From positions 67,419,283-67,483,282 of the forward strand of contig NC_068939.1 in assembly GCF_016801865.2 (NCBI RefSeq): 64,000 nt of DNA, in the 5' to 3' direction. Position 1 is the stretch's first letter; each line of letters starts with the position of its first letter. This stretch comes from Culex pipiens pallens (Eukaryota; Arthropoda; Insecta; Diptera; Culicidae). The position numbers were made by a program, and so were the translations under genes. The notes beneath the pieces were generated by a model that saw only the letters and a program-made list of their open reading frames with translations, had not been told where the DNA came from and did no database searches. Of the stretch, positions 1-13,324 are shown piece by piece.

Positions 1-1083
1 AAATTGAAAATTTTGGAAAATCTCAAGAGATACCCACTGGCTCCATTCTTTAGGCAATAATAAGTTATTGTGCCAATTTTGAACAAAATCGGTTAAGGTT
101 TAAGGGTCGCTTTTTATCGTTGAAGTTTCTATGGTGAAAATCGCGAAAATATATGGAGAAAAACATTTCTTCAGGATTTTGGCAGCAGGTGGCGCAGGTC
201 TCGCCCAAAATTGCCCAAGTGTGAGATTCTTCTAGGAAATTTAATTTCCTGTAACTTTGCCGAAGGGTGCAAAAAGATTCGAGTTGATCCAGAACAATAC
301 TGATACGATATTTTTCTGCAAACTTTTTTACGATTTTCCCCATATAAACTTCATTGATAAAAAGCGCGTTTGTATCATTTTTTGGGGGAAACATGAAAAT
401 ATCCTTTTTGTTTCATTTGAAAGCTGAAGCATTCTTCTTTACGGTGACGAGGGTTTTTTTTATAACTTGAATATAAATTGTTTGAATATTGTGATTTTGC
501 GGAAAATTTCAAATCACAATGAATTTAAATTTATTTAAAATCATATATTTATTGACTTTTTAAATAATCAATGACGCCCAACATTCGAAAACTACTCTTC
601 AAACCCACATTTTTTACATATTTTTTTGTGTTGCCATTGTGTCCGAGGCTTAAATGTTTTATGGTTCACTAATTTTGACCGGTAATTGTGGTCATAACTA
701 TTTTGTAAGGGTTATTTTTGACTATTTTAAAGTAAAATCCATCAAATTTAAAGCACTCAATTTTCAAACCAAAGTATTATGAAAGCTTGTTTTATAAATT
801 ATATGAACCAAAAATTTAAAGCTTTTTCAAAATTTAATTCCATATATTGGCAATGTTACTCATTTTACAACCAATCATTAATTTCTAAAATTGAAGTAAC
901 TAGTACTTATGTTCAAAGCGATAAAACTCAACCTTCAAAAGATAAATTGACATCTATTTTTGTGATTTAAAAAACTGGTAAACCAACTGTCAAAATGAAA
1001 ATTCAACGGGAAATCGGATTACGATGAACAATAATAATCATGAACATAATTATTGATTTTTAGATAAATTTTTCAACTAACCA
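1..1083. other. AT-rich DNA, no gene seen
   Basis: Short frames only. 230-295 (GCCGAAGGGTGCAAAAAGATTCGAGTT) resembles 3790-3816, so both carry pieces of one old dispersed repeat. Confidence 0.6.
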
Positions 1084-1093
1084 GAATTTCATC

Positions 1094-1180
1094 TACAGTT
1101 CAGATCCGATTATCTGAAATCCTCGCAGTTCGAATAATCAGATTTTCAGATTATCGAATCACGATTTTTTTCGTTGTCTT
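1094..1180. mobile_element. Decayed relative of the GATTATCCGAAG MITE
   Basis: CAGATCCGATTATCTGAAA, then TTCGAATAATCAG and CAGATTATCGAATCACG, resemble the left end of the 6464 element with many substitutions. A weaker trace lies near 11850-11900 (CTTCGGATAACATAACC). Confidence 0.45.
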
Positions 1181-1886
1181 ATTTTGGGTTGTTGATAACA
1201 CCGAAAATACTCTTAAATGATCTTTGGATATGGAATCCATGATAACAGTTTATATGACATTGAAGAATTATTGGGAAAATTATTTTGCTAAAAAAAACAT
1301 GCTGTCAATCAATCACACTGATTTGGGGTCGCAAAGTTCGAGTTAGATGTTAAAATATAATAAATAACATTGATTGTAATTCATGATTCTTTTATACGAA
1401 GTTCTTGAATTAAGAGGCATCGGCCTAATCGAGTCTTGATTTCTTTACTGAAAGGTTTTAATTATTTGATTTAAATCTTGAAAATAAATCAAAATTGTTT
1501 GACGGATTGCACTCTGCATGCATGTTATCAGATCGGCAAATGTTGATCAATTTCCTGTACTTGCCGTTATCCTCAAGGGCTGATTTGACCTCGAAATGCT
1601 ATGGGCTTATTTTTTCAATTAATATGTCCTCACATTATGAAGATGCATGAGGTTATTTTAAAATGGTCATGTGAAATATATTGGACTCACATTTAACACA
1701 CAAGGATAAAATTAAGAATATAAATGGTGAATGTAACACATATAAATGTTTGTATCAACTTATAAACAGGAACTCCAATCAAAGCACAAAAATCATTGCA
1801 GTTTTCAGCTAGTTTATATGGTAGAGCATTTTTGTTAGTGTTGAATTTCCAGCACTAAAAATAATTGAGTTGCTAGAACTAAATTA

Positions 1887-2377
1887 GGCCGTTGGAAATA
1901 TTTTTCAAAGTTTATGCCCCCCCCCCCCCCCCTGGTCTGAAAAATAAGAGGGCAAAAAAAAAATCCGGAAAACTTCAAAATTTTCATGAAAATAGAAGTC
2001 TAATCAACTGAAAACAATCTAAAATGCACTATTTTGCATTTATAATCATATTTAGTCTTATTTAGTATATTTGGCCTTGTTTAAAAAAGTTTTGAATTTT
2101 TAAGAAATTCCAATGTGTCATCGCAAAAAAAATATTTTTTGCAAAAAATAAAATTTTCGTCAATACTTTGATATTTTTGAAACTAATGATGGCAAAACAA
2201 CTGGACAGGTGTATAACGCATTTTAAAACGCTTTTTTCATTAAAATGTTGAAACCATTGCTCGTAATTTCAATTTTTATACCTTTTTATTTTTTTGACCC
2301 CCCCCCCCCCCCCCGCACTTCCCTCGACTTTGGTCAGAGTCGAGGGACATAAACTTCAAAAAATATGTGCAACGGCC
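1887..2377. mobile_element. MITE with GGCCGTTG TIRs and TTA target duplication
   Basis: GGCCGTTGGAAATATTTTTC at the left pairs with GAAAAATATGTGCAACGGCC-like sequence at the right, and TTA flanks both sides (1884-1886, 2378-2380), a PIF/Harbinger-style duplication. Two poly-C runs (1917-1932, 2299-2314) are notable. Partial relatives occur at 7192-7279 and 15237-15414. Confidence 0.75.
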
Positions 2378-2443
2378 TTATTAAACTTAAAAAGTTAAAA
2401 ATCTTGCAATAAAAAACTGATCTGAGTTGTGAACTGTGAGTAG

Positions 2444-3590
2444 TAGAGGGTGACGAGCGGGAATTCCCGGGAAAAATTTCCCGGGAAATCGACCATTTTT
2501 GGACTTCTCGATTCCCGGGAAATTTGGTCGAGACTCCCGGAAAATTTTAAACTTATAAATTTTGAAGCAAAATTATATTAACTAATCAAGAATTATTTGA
2601 AAAATTCAAAATTGTTTTGTAACATTGGGTGTTTAATGTTCGATGTTCAAATTCAAAAAACCAATGCTTCTCTAATTTCCCTATTCATATATTTTTTTTT
2701 TTAACTTGTCAAAAATTCCAATAAGTATAATCTAGAGAAGCCAAAAAAATGTGGACCCCAAAATTTACCTTAAAACATACTCTGCAGTTACACCCCAGAA
2801 ATGAAATTTAATGTTTTTTTTTTAATAAATCCAGAATGTTTATAGGACGTTTTGAAAAAAACTCTAGAAATATTATTTTTATTTATTATTTCTAAGAGGT
2901 AAAAGCTTTTTCAAGATAAGTTCAAATTCCATATCTTCTCTCGAGCATAGCAATTCTCATATTTTTTTTAAATTCTAAGTACCTAAGTTAATTTTCAAGG
3001 CAATTTCTGTTTTTTATGTCAAAGCGATGTCAATTTATGTTTCACGTCAACCTCAATATTACATTATATTTTGTAAAAAAAAAACTCTGGAGCGGTAATC
3101 TTTGTAAAGTTAAGGTTCGCCAATTGTGAATACTCCGTTTTTCTGATAACTGTAAATATATCTTCAATTTAAATTTACAGTTGACCTTAAAAAGGATGAA
3201 AAAAAGTTTAAATTGTTATTTTGAGTCGTTATTTATCATACTGCAAAAATCTCGATACTGGGAAATTGTATATTAGCTATGTTTTTACTTCACAAAAAAT
3301 TAATAATAAGAAGTTCATGGAACAAGCTTGTGCCACATTTGAAAAGTCACTCATTGCGAATTATGATTGGTAAACATTTTAAACAATTTTAGTAAACTAT
3401 ATAGTTCCTCAAAATTATGAGGATACTTAATTTAACGAATAAATAATGAATTTAATACTTTTCTTTTTAAATTTTGCCACTATTGGCATAGTTAAAAAAA
3501 AACTCCCGGGTCCCGGGAACTCCCGGGAAATGGCCAAATTCAACTCTCGATTCCCGAGAAATTGAAAATCTCGAGAATCGTCACCCTCTA
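2444..3590. mobile_element. Non-autonomous hAT-like element with TSD
   Basis: Ends TAGAGGGTGACG and CGTCACCCTCTA are inverted repeats. The flanking 8-mers GTGAGTAG (2436-2443) and GTGAGAAG (3591-3598) match at 7 of 8 positions, the hAT duplication length. Both subterminal regions carry CCCGGGAA motifs (2461-2537, 3507-3530). No transposase frame remains. Size is 1147 bp. Confidence 0.8.
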
Positions 3591-3599
3591 GTGAGAAGT

Positions 3600-6460
3600 G
3601 ATTGGATTTGATTATTAAGTCACAAGAAAATTGGGGATTTTCGGGAAAAAAAACTTTAGGCAACACTCCTTTATTAATTATTAATACAAAATTTTAGTCC
3701 ATTCGGTTAAAGTTAAGGTGATATGTATAGGAAAAATCACAAAAATGTATAAGAAAGAACATCGCTTCAGAAATCAGCCGAAAAGTTTTTCGAAAGGTGC
3801 AAGAAGATCCGAGTTAGAAGGCATTGAAAAATCTGGATTTTTTTTTGTTAACTCAATTCTTGCGAGTTGCGTGGCGAGTCAGCCACGGTTTGACGCTGAA
3901 GATTTAAAAAATACTGCATTTTCAATATAGAATCTATTTTACGTAATTTTGCAGAAACAATAATGAAATTTCACAATTTGTGAACTGTTGACATCATTCT
4001 TTAGCAAATTTTATCAATGGTCACCCTAGCAAGCAATACGCCCGATGTGCCTATTTTAATGCGGGAGATTGAATTTAGCGATAAACACACGCCAGAGGGG
4101 GACCAGAAAACCTTGCCGTGAGACACGATTTAACGCTCCATGTCGTCTTCCCCTTAATTTACCCCCACCCTTCACTCGCCCTTTCTTCCCACCCAACCGC
4201 CAGTGACTGACTGACGGTAACTCGCCCCGACAACGATGATTTCCCCCCACGTGGTGGCCGTCGGAATCGATGCAAGCAAGCAAGCTGGGGGGGAAGTGGT
4301 ACAATTAACTTTAATTCCACCGGAGATAAATTAGTTAATTGCACGTCGTCGGCGGCGTTCCTCCACGCCCTCTTTTGATGGAGTGCCCCCCTGAAAGGTG
4401 CGGGTTTGCAGATTTTTTTTCTGCTTCCAGGGTTTTCATATGCATTCGATGGCCTTTTCGTGCCACATTGCCAGCAGGGGGAGGAATCGGGGAGGGACGC
4501 TTTAATTGCTGCAATATGGTTCGGTCTGAGTTGGAAAGGGGGAGAATCGATCCCCTTCGGAGCAATTGATTCTATTGGATACTTAGAGGTGATTGTGTGA
4601 ATTATTTCATATTTATTGTATGTTCTTTTTTCGAGCTTTTGATGATAAAAGATTATTTTCTCAAAATCTTTTTTTGTATGCAAATAATAATTTTTTTAAC
4701 ATATTTTTCAACAGATGATATGATTAATACCTAACAACTCTATTCAATATCTCATTTCTTCATCATATTTTTGCTAGTCTGGAGAGATTCCCTTAACCTG
4801 ATTATTTATCACCTCACTGCAAAACTCAAAATTCAAACTCGTTCATCTGCCAAAAAGTTTTGGAATACATTTTCAACACCCAGAGTAGATCAAATCAACC
4901 CCATCCGGTTCCATCTCCTCTCCACAAATGTTCCTACAACAGCTCAACAACACGAAATTCTCCTTTCCGGCAACAGACCGGGATTTGCGCAGCCATTCCA
5001 CTTATTTTCCCCAGCAAAAGTTCTCTCCACCGAGAGCACAACACCATAATCCATGAGATCACTGCTGCTTGTTTGCCTAAAGCATTTATGAATATAAATT
5101 TAATTTTTACGCTTTTCCCGAAATCGCACTTCCGATCTCGGCAACATCGTTCCTGGCCGTAAATGTATGATAATAGGGTGAAATGAGCAATTTTTGTTCA
5201 AGCATTTTAAATGTTTGTTTTTTTTTTAAGGTAAACTTTTTCAGTTTCACAAATTTTAAATTTGCAGATCAATAACAGAATAGCTAACCTTAGCAGTGAA
5301 ACGATCAAACCCTTAATATCAGCACCATCATCCTCATAATAATCATCACATTCCACACATGTATGAGTACGCTACCAATACAGAGGAAGCTCGCATGCAA
5401 ACCCTGAAATATTCTCGCCCAAACGATATTGAATTGAAATAATTCCTCTAATAAAACGGATCCTGCAGCATTCGCACACCTCTGCAAAACGTTCGCTCGG
5501 CAATAAGAAAGAAGGGGGAGGTTTAATGAAAATTGTAATAATAATAATTCCCTCGCAATAGAAAGAGGGAATTTGGAAGTGCCTTGCGGCGATTACGAAG
5601 AAAACCATGTCAGATACATGGAAAATCTAGTGGGAATTTGAGAAATTCTAGCTTGTACAAATCTCTACAATGATTTTTTTTACTAAAGCCGAACAGTATT
5701 TATTTTCCATTGAATAAAGATATTTAATTAAACACATTTCCAGCAGCATTAAAAAAAATGACCACTGCGATACGATCTTTTCCAATCAAAACGGCATTGT
5801 CTCGATGTTGCTATTCCGCAAAAACAAAACAACAGAGAACAATGTTTCTTCAGAGTCTAGTGTTTTGCTCGTTGTTTTTGTGCCATTTGTGCCAAGCTGA
5901 ATCAATAAATATCCGTAAAACTAGACAGTAGCACTGCACCCTGTCTGTGGTGATGTCTGGGATGCCCTTTGCTGTGGCATCTTGTTTTTGTTTATACGAA
6001 TTTCTTTCTCTGATGCAATATGCTTTTCCTACTGTTGAACAAGCTAAAATATGCACATGTTGGACCCTTAATTCTTCTATAAATTGAAGCAAATGAATTT
6101 CATACTAATCTAGATTACATATTCCCAATTGTTTATGTTTTTGAGTATAATCTTTCATCCCTTTTTTGCGATTGAACTGCCATAAACTTTTTAAACTTTA
6201 TTTTTTTTTATTTGTTCATTTGTGCATTTACAAGCCTAACCCGACAAACTTTGTTCTGCCTTTCTTCGTTTGTTGACGTTTTAGCCTTCTTGCTTATTTA
6301 GCCTCCTGTGATCAATTTGCCAGAGTGGCCAAAGTGTCAATTAGTTAGCGTACCTTCCTTGGGCTTATACGAACCCAATGCAGTAAAAAGCGCACCGATC
6401 CTTTGTTCCGTATTGAACTGATTCGCGTTCGAACAAAACCAGCGAAATTTTTCATACACA
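3600..6460. other. No gene supported
   Basis: A GC-richer patch at 4030-4560 has several overlapping frames on both strands but no recognisable domain or splice pattern. The rest is AT-rich unique or old repeat DNA. Confidence 0.5.
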
Positions 6461-6463
6461 GTC

Positions 6464-6878
6464 CAGACTCGATTATCCGAAGCCTCGATTATCCGAAGTT
6501 TCGATTATCCGAAGTTCGATTATCCGAAGGTTTGTATGGGACTTCGGATAATCGAATCACGAACAATTTTTTTTTCGTTTTTTTCTCTTTCTTGTAAACT
6601 TCGAATTCGAGTTCTGCGACCCCATTTTAGTCAAATTTGAATAGTTGATTGCTTATTAAATAATAAAATGCATTTTTTCAATATTTCGTCACCGCCATAT
6701 TGGCCGCCATCTTGGATTTAAAAAATGTAAATCACTTTAGCGTAGTTTAGGGGTCATACTTAAGCTCGACAATCAAAAATAAGACAGCGAAAAAAAATTT
6801 GTTTTTCATGATTCGATTATCCGAAGTTTTGATTATCCGAAGTGATTTTTTTCCGAGGCCTTCGGATAATCGAGTCTG
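6464..6878. mobile_element. MITE with CAGACTCGATTATCCGAAG TIRs
   Basis: Perfect 19-bp inverted ends at 6464 and 6878, with extra internal copies of GATTATCCGAAG arranged tandemly near each end. The ends recall pogo-type DNA elements. No transposase. A clear target duplication is not visible. A decayed relative lies at 1094-1180. Confidence 0.75.
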
Positions 6879-7191
6879 AGTCAGATTTCAAAGTATTCAA
6901 ATAGTTAATAATCCTTTTAAAAGCTCGAATATGACCCCAAAAATACTCCTAAGTGATCTGGAACAATGCTATCCAAGATGGCGGCCAATATGGTGGTGAT
7001 AATGAAAATATATAGAGTTTTTTTTAATTGATCCTATAAACATATGAAAGACAAAAGCTTAAAGGACTTTTTCAAAAAAAAAAAAATCTAGATATCTATT
7101 AAGGCAAAACGGGATGCCAATTCTTAGACAACCTCTGTTCAACTTAAAACAATTTCTGAACTCTACAGATGTCTTGCTATCGACCTATTTA

Positions 7192-7279
7192 GGCCGTTGC
7201 AAAAAAAAAATAATAAAAGTTTATGTCAGAGTCCCCCAGAGTCGAGGGATATGAACTTCAAAAAATATTTGCTACGGCC
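7192..7279. mobile_element. Internally deleted relative of the GGCCGTTG MITE
   Basis: Both ends of the 1887 element are recognisable (GGCCGTTGC...GCTACGGCC, with the GAGTCGAGGGA motif near the right), but almost the whole centre is gone. No matching target duplication remains. Confidence 0.6.
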
Positions 7280-7408
7280 ATCTGCATCTGCATAAAACAT
7301 GCCAGAAACTTTGAAAGTTACGGCATTTTCCTGAAAGGTGCTTTCAAAAACTAGTGGTTTCAATTTGGTGCTGCCTTACAGCTTCGCCTTAAATTAGTAA
7401 ACCAATTA

Positions 7409-7646
7409 CACTCAAACCCCGATGGTTTGACACCAACTGTTGTCAAACCAACGGGGTCACGTTTTAGTTTGACACCCCTTTTACACGGAGTTCACACACA
7501 CTATCAAACGTTTGTTTTGATAGTGTGCGTGAGCGCCGTGTAAAAAGTGACAGTTCGTCACTTTTTAGTTTGACTTTGACCAACCAACGGGGTACAAACT
7601 AAAAAAGTGTCAAACGAAAAAGTGACCAACCACCGGGGGTTGAGTG
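7409..7646. mobile_element. MITE with CACTCAAACCCCG TIRs and TA duplication
   Basis: CACTCAAACCCCG..GGTTTGAC at the left is mirrored by GGGGGTTGAGTG at the right. TA flanks both sides (7407-7408, 7647-7648). The centre holds a second palindrome (CACACTATCAAACG...GATAGTGTG). A fragment of a relative is at 23655-23722. Confidence 0.78.
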
Positions 7647-7649
7647 TAC

Positions 7650-10600
7650 TTCAAATTGCCTTGAGGTTGAGAATGTTAAAAGTCATAGTTCATTATAGCT
7701 TTTCAGTAATAGAAGGACAAGTAAAAACATTTTAATTAACAGTTTTTAAAAATGATTTTTAAACTTTTTAAGGTTCATATTTTTTTCTATTTATAGAGAA
7801 ATTTTATGCGTATTTTTTCCAGTTTTTTAAACCGTATTTTTTCGATTTTGAACAATAAAGTTGCGATTTTGGTAATTATTTACAGCAAAATCGTTTTTTT
7901 TACAGTTTTGTAAATATTTCAATAGATTTGTTTACAGGACTTCTATCCGTGTATAAAGTACTAAACGAGATCTTTCAAAAGCGAAGTGACTTTATAGTTA
8001 CATGGAGAAAAATAAGTTCATTTCATGAACGCTTGTTGACGATTTTGGGAACTCCTTTTTCTCTGTGCACCCTAACCAGTTCAACCCATATAACCATTTT
8101 TATGGTTGTACTACCTAATCTCAAAAAATCGTATGAAAAGTGGGATATTGAACTCAGAAAATCATGAGTTTTGAAAAGGGTGTGTAAGGCGTTAAAATGG
8201 TTCGTGAATTCAAGTCTAAAATTTGCATTTTTTTTTTCTTAAAACCCAGAAATATCCCTAAGAAACATCAAAAACGTGAATCATCCTAGTCTTCAACTAT
8301 TGACATCATGGGTGACATAGGGTTTAGAGGGTGAGATTGAGTCTTACAAAAATACTCAAATTTGCGATATCGAGTCAAATTGAGTTAAGGACGAAATTTT
8401 GTGATGCTGTCAATGTCCTTTCCTGTTTCTATTCCTTTCCTTAGAAAATTTCGAAGGTTTTTTTTAAATATTGTTTCCTTCTCTTGCAAATCCATTGTAA
8501 AAATATCCAATAACATCAAAATAAACTATAGTACAAATCATAGTTGAAAGGAACTTCAAAACTCTATTAGGTTATAAGAATTACGAAATTGTGAATTGCT
8601 AATTTACTAGTAAAAACTAATTGAATTGAATTGAATTTAACTGTGGACCAGGGATGGAATAATAGCAAAAAAATAATTTCTTTCGCCCGCGAAAGAGAGA
8701 GGAAGTGAACCACGCAAAAGAAAATCATACTGTTGAAATTTTTGGGTATTTTTCCTTGTTAGCTCCACTTAAAATGATTTATTTCGTTTTGTTTACACAC
8801 ATTGTGAAATAGATGATCCACCGAATAATCAAGATGATAATTTTTTGAGATTCCTTTTACCGATCTTACGTGCGTGAGAGAGGAGAGCCAAGTTCTTTTC
8901 CGATTTTTTCTCTTTATGAGCGTCAATTGATTTTCTCTTGATGATGATTCTTCCATCGCTGGTCTGGACTGTAGTTTTGATGTAAAACTTTAGATCAAAA
9001 ACTTTGTTCAAAGGTGTAATGCGATCGCCGATAATTTTAGTATGAAAATAATTTTCTCACAAACTTTAACGCTAAACCTTAACAAATGTGGCTAATATTA
9101 AGCTTAAATAATAAGTTTGACATTTCATTAAAGTCCGTACAAGTGGGCTTCATGTTAAGGTGTGTTTATTTTTGTTGTAAAACTCTGTTTTGAAATTTTC
9201 TGATTGTTTTTAAATATTTAAATATTTATTTTTTTTTCAAGCAAAAGGCTCTTATAAAAAAATCTGTTGTCAAAAATTTCAACATTTTTTACAACTTGCT
9301 CAGACATGTCCAACAACCCCGCAAAACACTCACTCTCTCTCTCGTGTGTATAACGACCCCTGTCCACTGTGTTGTCCAGAACGGTCAGAGGAGATGTCGA
9401 AGGAGATAAGGCACAGTGAGAAAGAGAGAGAGAGACAAGTGCGGTGTGATAATGAAAGATGACGAAGGTGATGTGTTTGTTCTGTTCAACAGTTGTAGTA
9501 GTGGAGAGAGGGAAGGTGGGTGGGGAAGAGAGTTACGTTCAGCACTTGTACGATTGTAATGTTTGCAAGTTGTTGCTGTTGTTGTTGTTTGGGTTTTAAT
9601 TAAAATAAGTGGCCTGATGTGATGTTTTGTTTCCAATTACCGTTTGGCCAGCAGCACTTTTTTTATTATGATGGTGCAATTTGTGAAATGTTGTTTTGAC
9701 AAGGTGACGTTGACCCTTGGGGAGCTTTGGATGTGAATGAAATGTTTTGAATTCTTGGTTTTTATGGCAAAATAGTATTAGTTTTTTTTTAATTTCTTCA
9801 TTTAAATTGCAATAAATTCGCCTAATTGATTTCACTCACCGCTGAACCCCCCGCCGTCAAATTCCATAACGAATTCTTCCAACAACTCACTCACAACAAG
9901 TTGGTCGACCTGCTTCGCTGCTCATTATTTTTGTGCGCGCCTAATTTGGACACCAATTTATGCGCTGTCGCTCGTTATTATGCAATTTCCCTTCTCATTA
10001 CGGCGGGCCAACCTCGAATCTCGGTTCGCTGCTTTCTCACAAACCGTGAACCGTGCCGTGGTGTGAATTTTGATTTTTTTTACTATTGATTTTTTGTATT
10101 TTTCTATGTTTGTTTAAGAAAATTTAAATCCAATTGGATGTTATTCATGTTTTTAAAATAACAACTTTCCTCCATTTTGCAGTACCGCACAGACCACCGG
10201 TATTGCAATGAACCTTAAAACCGTGAAAGAGGCCACTCAACTCGGAAAATTCTTCAAAACGGCAATAGAGGGAGATTTTTCCGCGACAGCCAACTTTTGG
10301 CACCGTCCCAGGGAAACTTTATAATTTCCATTAAACAAATTGCAGCCCGAGGTTGGGGCCAAAAAGTTTGAAGATGTTCGCGAAGAAGAAGAGACTCATA
10401 ATGATGAAGAAGACAACCTCCCCAGAACTATTCTCACTCGTTCAGAGTGTTCTGAAAAACGGTACCTGAAACAACGAGTGAGCGAGAGAGGGAGAGGGAG
10501 GCTTGCGAATACTAACGGAGAGGTAGAAACAGAAGGGGGTGGGGGTGGTGGGAAAATAGAAAGAGAGCAAGAGAAAACTAATTTTAAACTTAATTAATAT

Positions 10601-12045
10601 TCATGCTTTGATTCATTTTGCTGCTCATAACTCACTAGCTAGTCCCGACTGGGGTGCGCTGTAGGAGAGGTTGGTCGATGTATTGCATTTTGCATTGAAC
10701 GTAAGAATTTTACAATTTGTTTTTAATTTTTTATTTCTTTTTTCTCAATCTGAGATTCAGCATACCCCTTTTCAACTGTGTGAGCTGATTATAGAAAAAG
10801 AGGTATCGAGCTACAAATCATTTAAAAAACGTGTCATATTCAAAATTCCAAATCTTTCGACATCGATTGCTCCAATTTTCAATAAAAAAAACTATGATTT
10901 ATTTTTTTTCTTTTAAAGTTAAATATTTATCAAGCTTTCAAAATCATTCCTCTAAAAAAGTGAAAATTTAGCGATCGATTCAATTTTAATTTCTATTTTT
11001 TTTTTTTAATCCGGCTGAAACTTTTTTGGTGCCTTCGGTATGCCCAAAGAAACTATTTTGCAACATTAGATTGTCCATATAATTTTCCATAGATAATTTG
11101 GCAGTTGTCCATACAAAAATGATGTATGAAAATTCAAAAATCTGTATCTTTTGAAGGAATTTTTTGATCGCTTTGGTGTCTTCGACAAAGTACACTACAC
11201 TAATACACGGTTTCGGTGATTTTTTATTTAACTTTTTGTCACTAAAAATTGATTTGCAAAAAAACACTATCTTGATTTTTTTTTTTTATATGTTTTAGAG
11301 GACATCAAATGCCAACTTTTCAGAAATTCAAAAAATCTTTGCCGAGTTATGATTTTTTGAATCAATAATGATTTTTTCAAAAAATCGTAATATTGGTCGC
11401 AAAAACTTTTCAACTTCATTTTTCGGTGTACAATCGAATTTGCAATCAAAAAGTAATTTAGTGAAATTTTGATAAAGTGCACCATTTTCAAATTAAATCC
11501 ATTTTTAGGTGACTTTTTTTTTGAAAATAGTCGCAGTTTTCATTTTTTTTAAATTAGTGCACATGGTTGCCCACTCAGATATTGCCATGCAAAGGTTTAA
11601 AAACATGAAAATTGATGTTTTCCAAGTCTCACCCAAACAACCCACCATTTTCTAATGTCGATATCTCATTAACTAATGGTCCGATTTTCAATGTTAAAAT
11701 ATGAAACATTCGTGAAATTTTTCGATCTTTAAAAATATAATATATCGATCTTTATAAATATTTTAAAAATTTGTAAACCAAGACTTACATTTTAAAAGGG
11801 CGTTATATTGAATATTTGGCCCTTTTGAAATGTTTATTTAAATTTAAATTATCAGAAGTTAGATTATTCAAAGCACTTCAAAAGTGACTTCGGATAACAT
11901 AACCATGTAATTTGTTGTTGTGTGTTGTTGAGAAAACTAATTTTGGAGGTCAAATTCGAGTTCTGCGACCACAAAAATCAAAAGAAAATTTATGAAATCG
12001 TATTTTGATAACGTGATGTGAGGTTTTTTCATTTTTTTTTAAATA
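7650..12045. other. No gene supported; GA-rich islands
   Basis: Mostly AT-rich. GA/CT-rich islands lie at 9330-9530 and 10440-10575 (GAGAGAGGGAGAGGGAGG), possible GAGA-factor sites. 10990-11520 resembles a dispersed repeat also seen near 35390-35640 and 56180-56290 (TTGGTGTCTTCG / GTCTTCGGAAAAG). Confidence 0.5.
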
Positions 12046-12774
12046 TAATCAAATCTAATCTAATTTGATCTAATTTAATCTAATCTAATCTAATATAATC
12101 TAATCTAATCTAATCTAATCTAATCTAATCTAATCAAATCAAATCAAATCAAATCAAGTCTAATCTAATCTAATCTAATCTAATCTAATCTAATCTAATC
12201 TAATCTAATCTAATCTAATCTAATCTAATCTAATCTAATCTAATCTAATCTAATCTAATCTAATCTAATCTAATCTAATCTAATCTAATCTAATCTAATC
12301 TAATCTAATCTAATCTAATCTAATCTAATCTAATCTAATCTAATCTAATCTAATCTAATCTAATCTAATCTAATCTAATCTAATCTAATCTAATCTAATC
12401 TAATCTAATCTAATCTAATCTAATCTAATCTAATCTAATCTAATCTAATCTAATCTAATCTAATCTAATCTAATCTAATCTAATCTAATCTAATCTAATC
12501 TAATTCTACTCTACTCTACTCTACTCTACTCTACTCTACTCTACTCTATTCTACTCTACTCTACTCTACTCTACTCTACTCTACTCTACTCTACTCTACT
12601 CTACTCTACTCTACTCTACTCTACTCTACTCTACTCTACTCTACTCTACTCTACTCTACTCTACTCTACTCTACTCTACTCTACTCTACTCTACTCTACT
12701 CTACTCTACTCTACTCTACTCTACTCTACTCTACTCTACTCTACTCTACTCTACTCTACTCTACTCTAATCTAA
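12046..12774. repeat. Compound pentanucleotide array (TCTAA)n then (CTACT)n
   Basis: Nearly pure TCTAA units from 12046 to about 12504, with a few TCAAA variants near 12130, then an abrupt switch to CTACT units to about 12768, one CTATT variant near 12546, and a return to TCTAA at the end. The two unit types differ by one substitution step, suggesting one arose within the other and expanded. Confidence 0.97.
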
Positions 12775-13161
12775 TTCAAACAAATCTATCTATTCTAGTC
12801 AAACACAAGCGCAGCCAGTCCGAAGAGAGCGTCCTGGAAGACATTTTTCATAATTAGAAAGAAATAAATATTGTTTAGCGAGAATAAAGTCTGTGGTTCT
12901 ATAAGTAATTTTTTTTCCTTTTTCGTTTAATTAGTTCAATAAAAACTTATTTTTTGGTTTCTTCCCCTTCTATGTTTTTCCTAAAAAATCAGGGGGCTAA
13001 AAAAAATATTTTAAAGGAAAAAACATTCACAAGCGATTGTGAACTGTAATTGGTATGTACGTATTACTTTAAATTTTTGCATTTTTAATTGAATGCAACC
13101 TAATTAGGCTTTTAACAAATTCAAACTTTTGGGACCACATTCTGGAAAAGACGTAAAACAT

Positions 13162-13324
13162 AGGGAGCGTCCTTTTATTACGTTACGCAATTGAGGGGGA
13201 AAAGGTGGTTTGAGCCTTGTAACGCTCCATACACAGTTTTTAAAATTTGCATGGAAATTTGTTCTGTGGGGGGAGGGGGTCCAAATATCCATGTTTTGCG
13301 TTACGTAATGAAAAAGCGCTCCCT
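13162..13324. mobile_element. ~163-bp MITE with AGGGAGCG TIRs
   Basis: AGGGAGCGTCCTTTTATTACG at the left is mirrored on the other strand at the right as AGGGAGCGCTTTTTCATTACG, followed inward on both sides by TAACGCAA-like sequence. It has no coding content. Confidence 0.75.

Noticed and set aside
4056..4683. Overlapping frames of up to 174 codons on both strands
   Set aside because: Composition-driven open frames in a GC-rich patch, with no domain and no splice signals.
8648..8670. CAGGGATGGAATAATAG as a hAT end
   Set aside because: No matching inverted end or 8-bp duplication could be found nearby.
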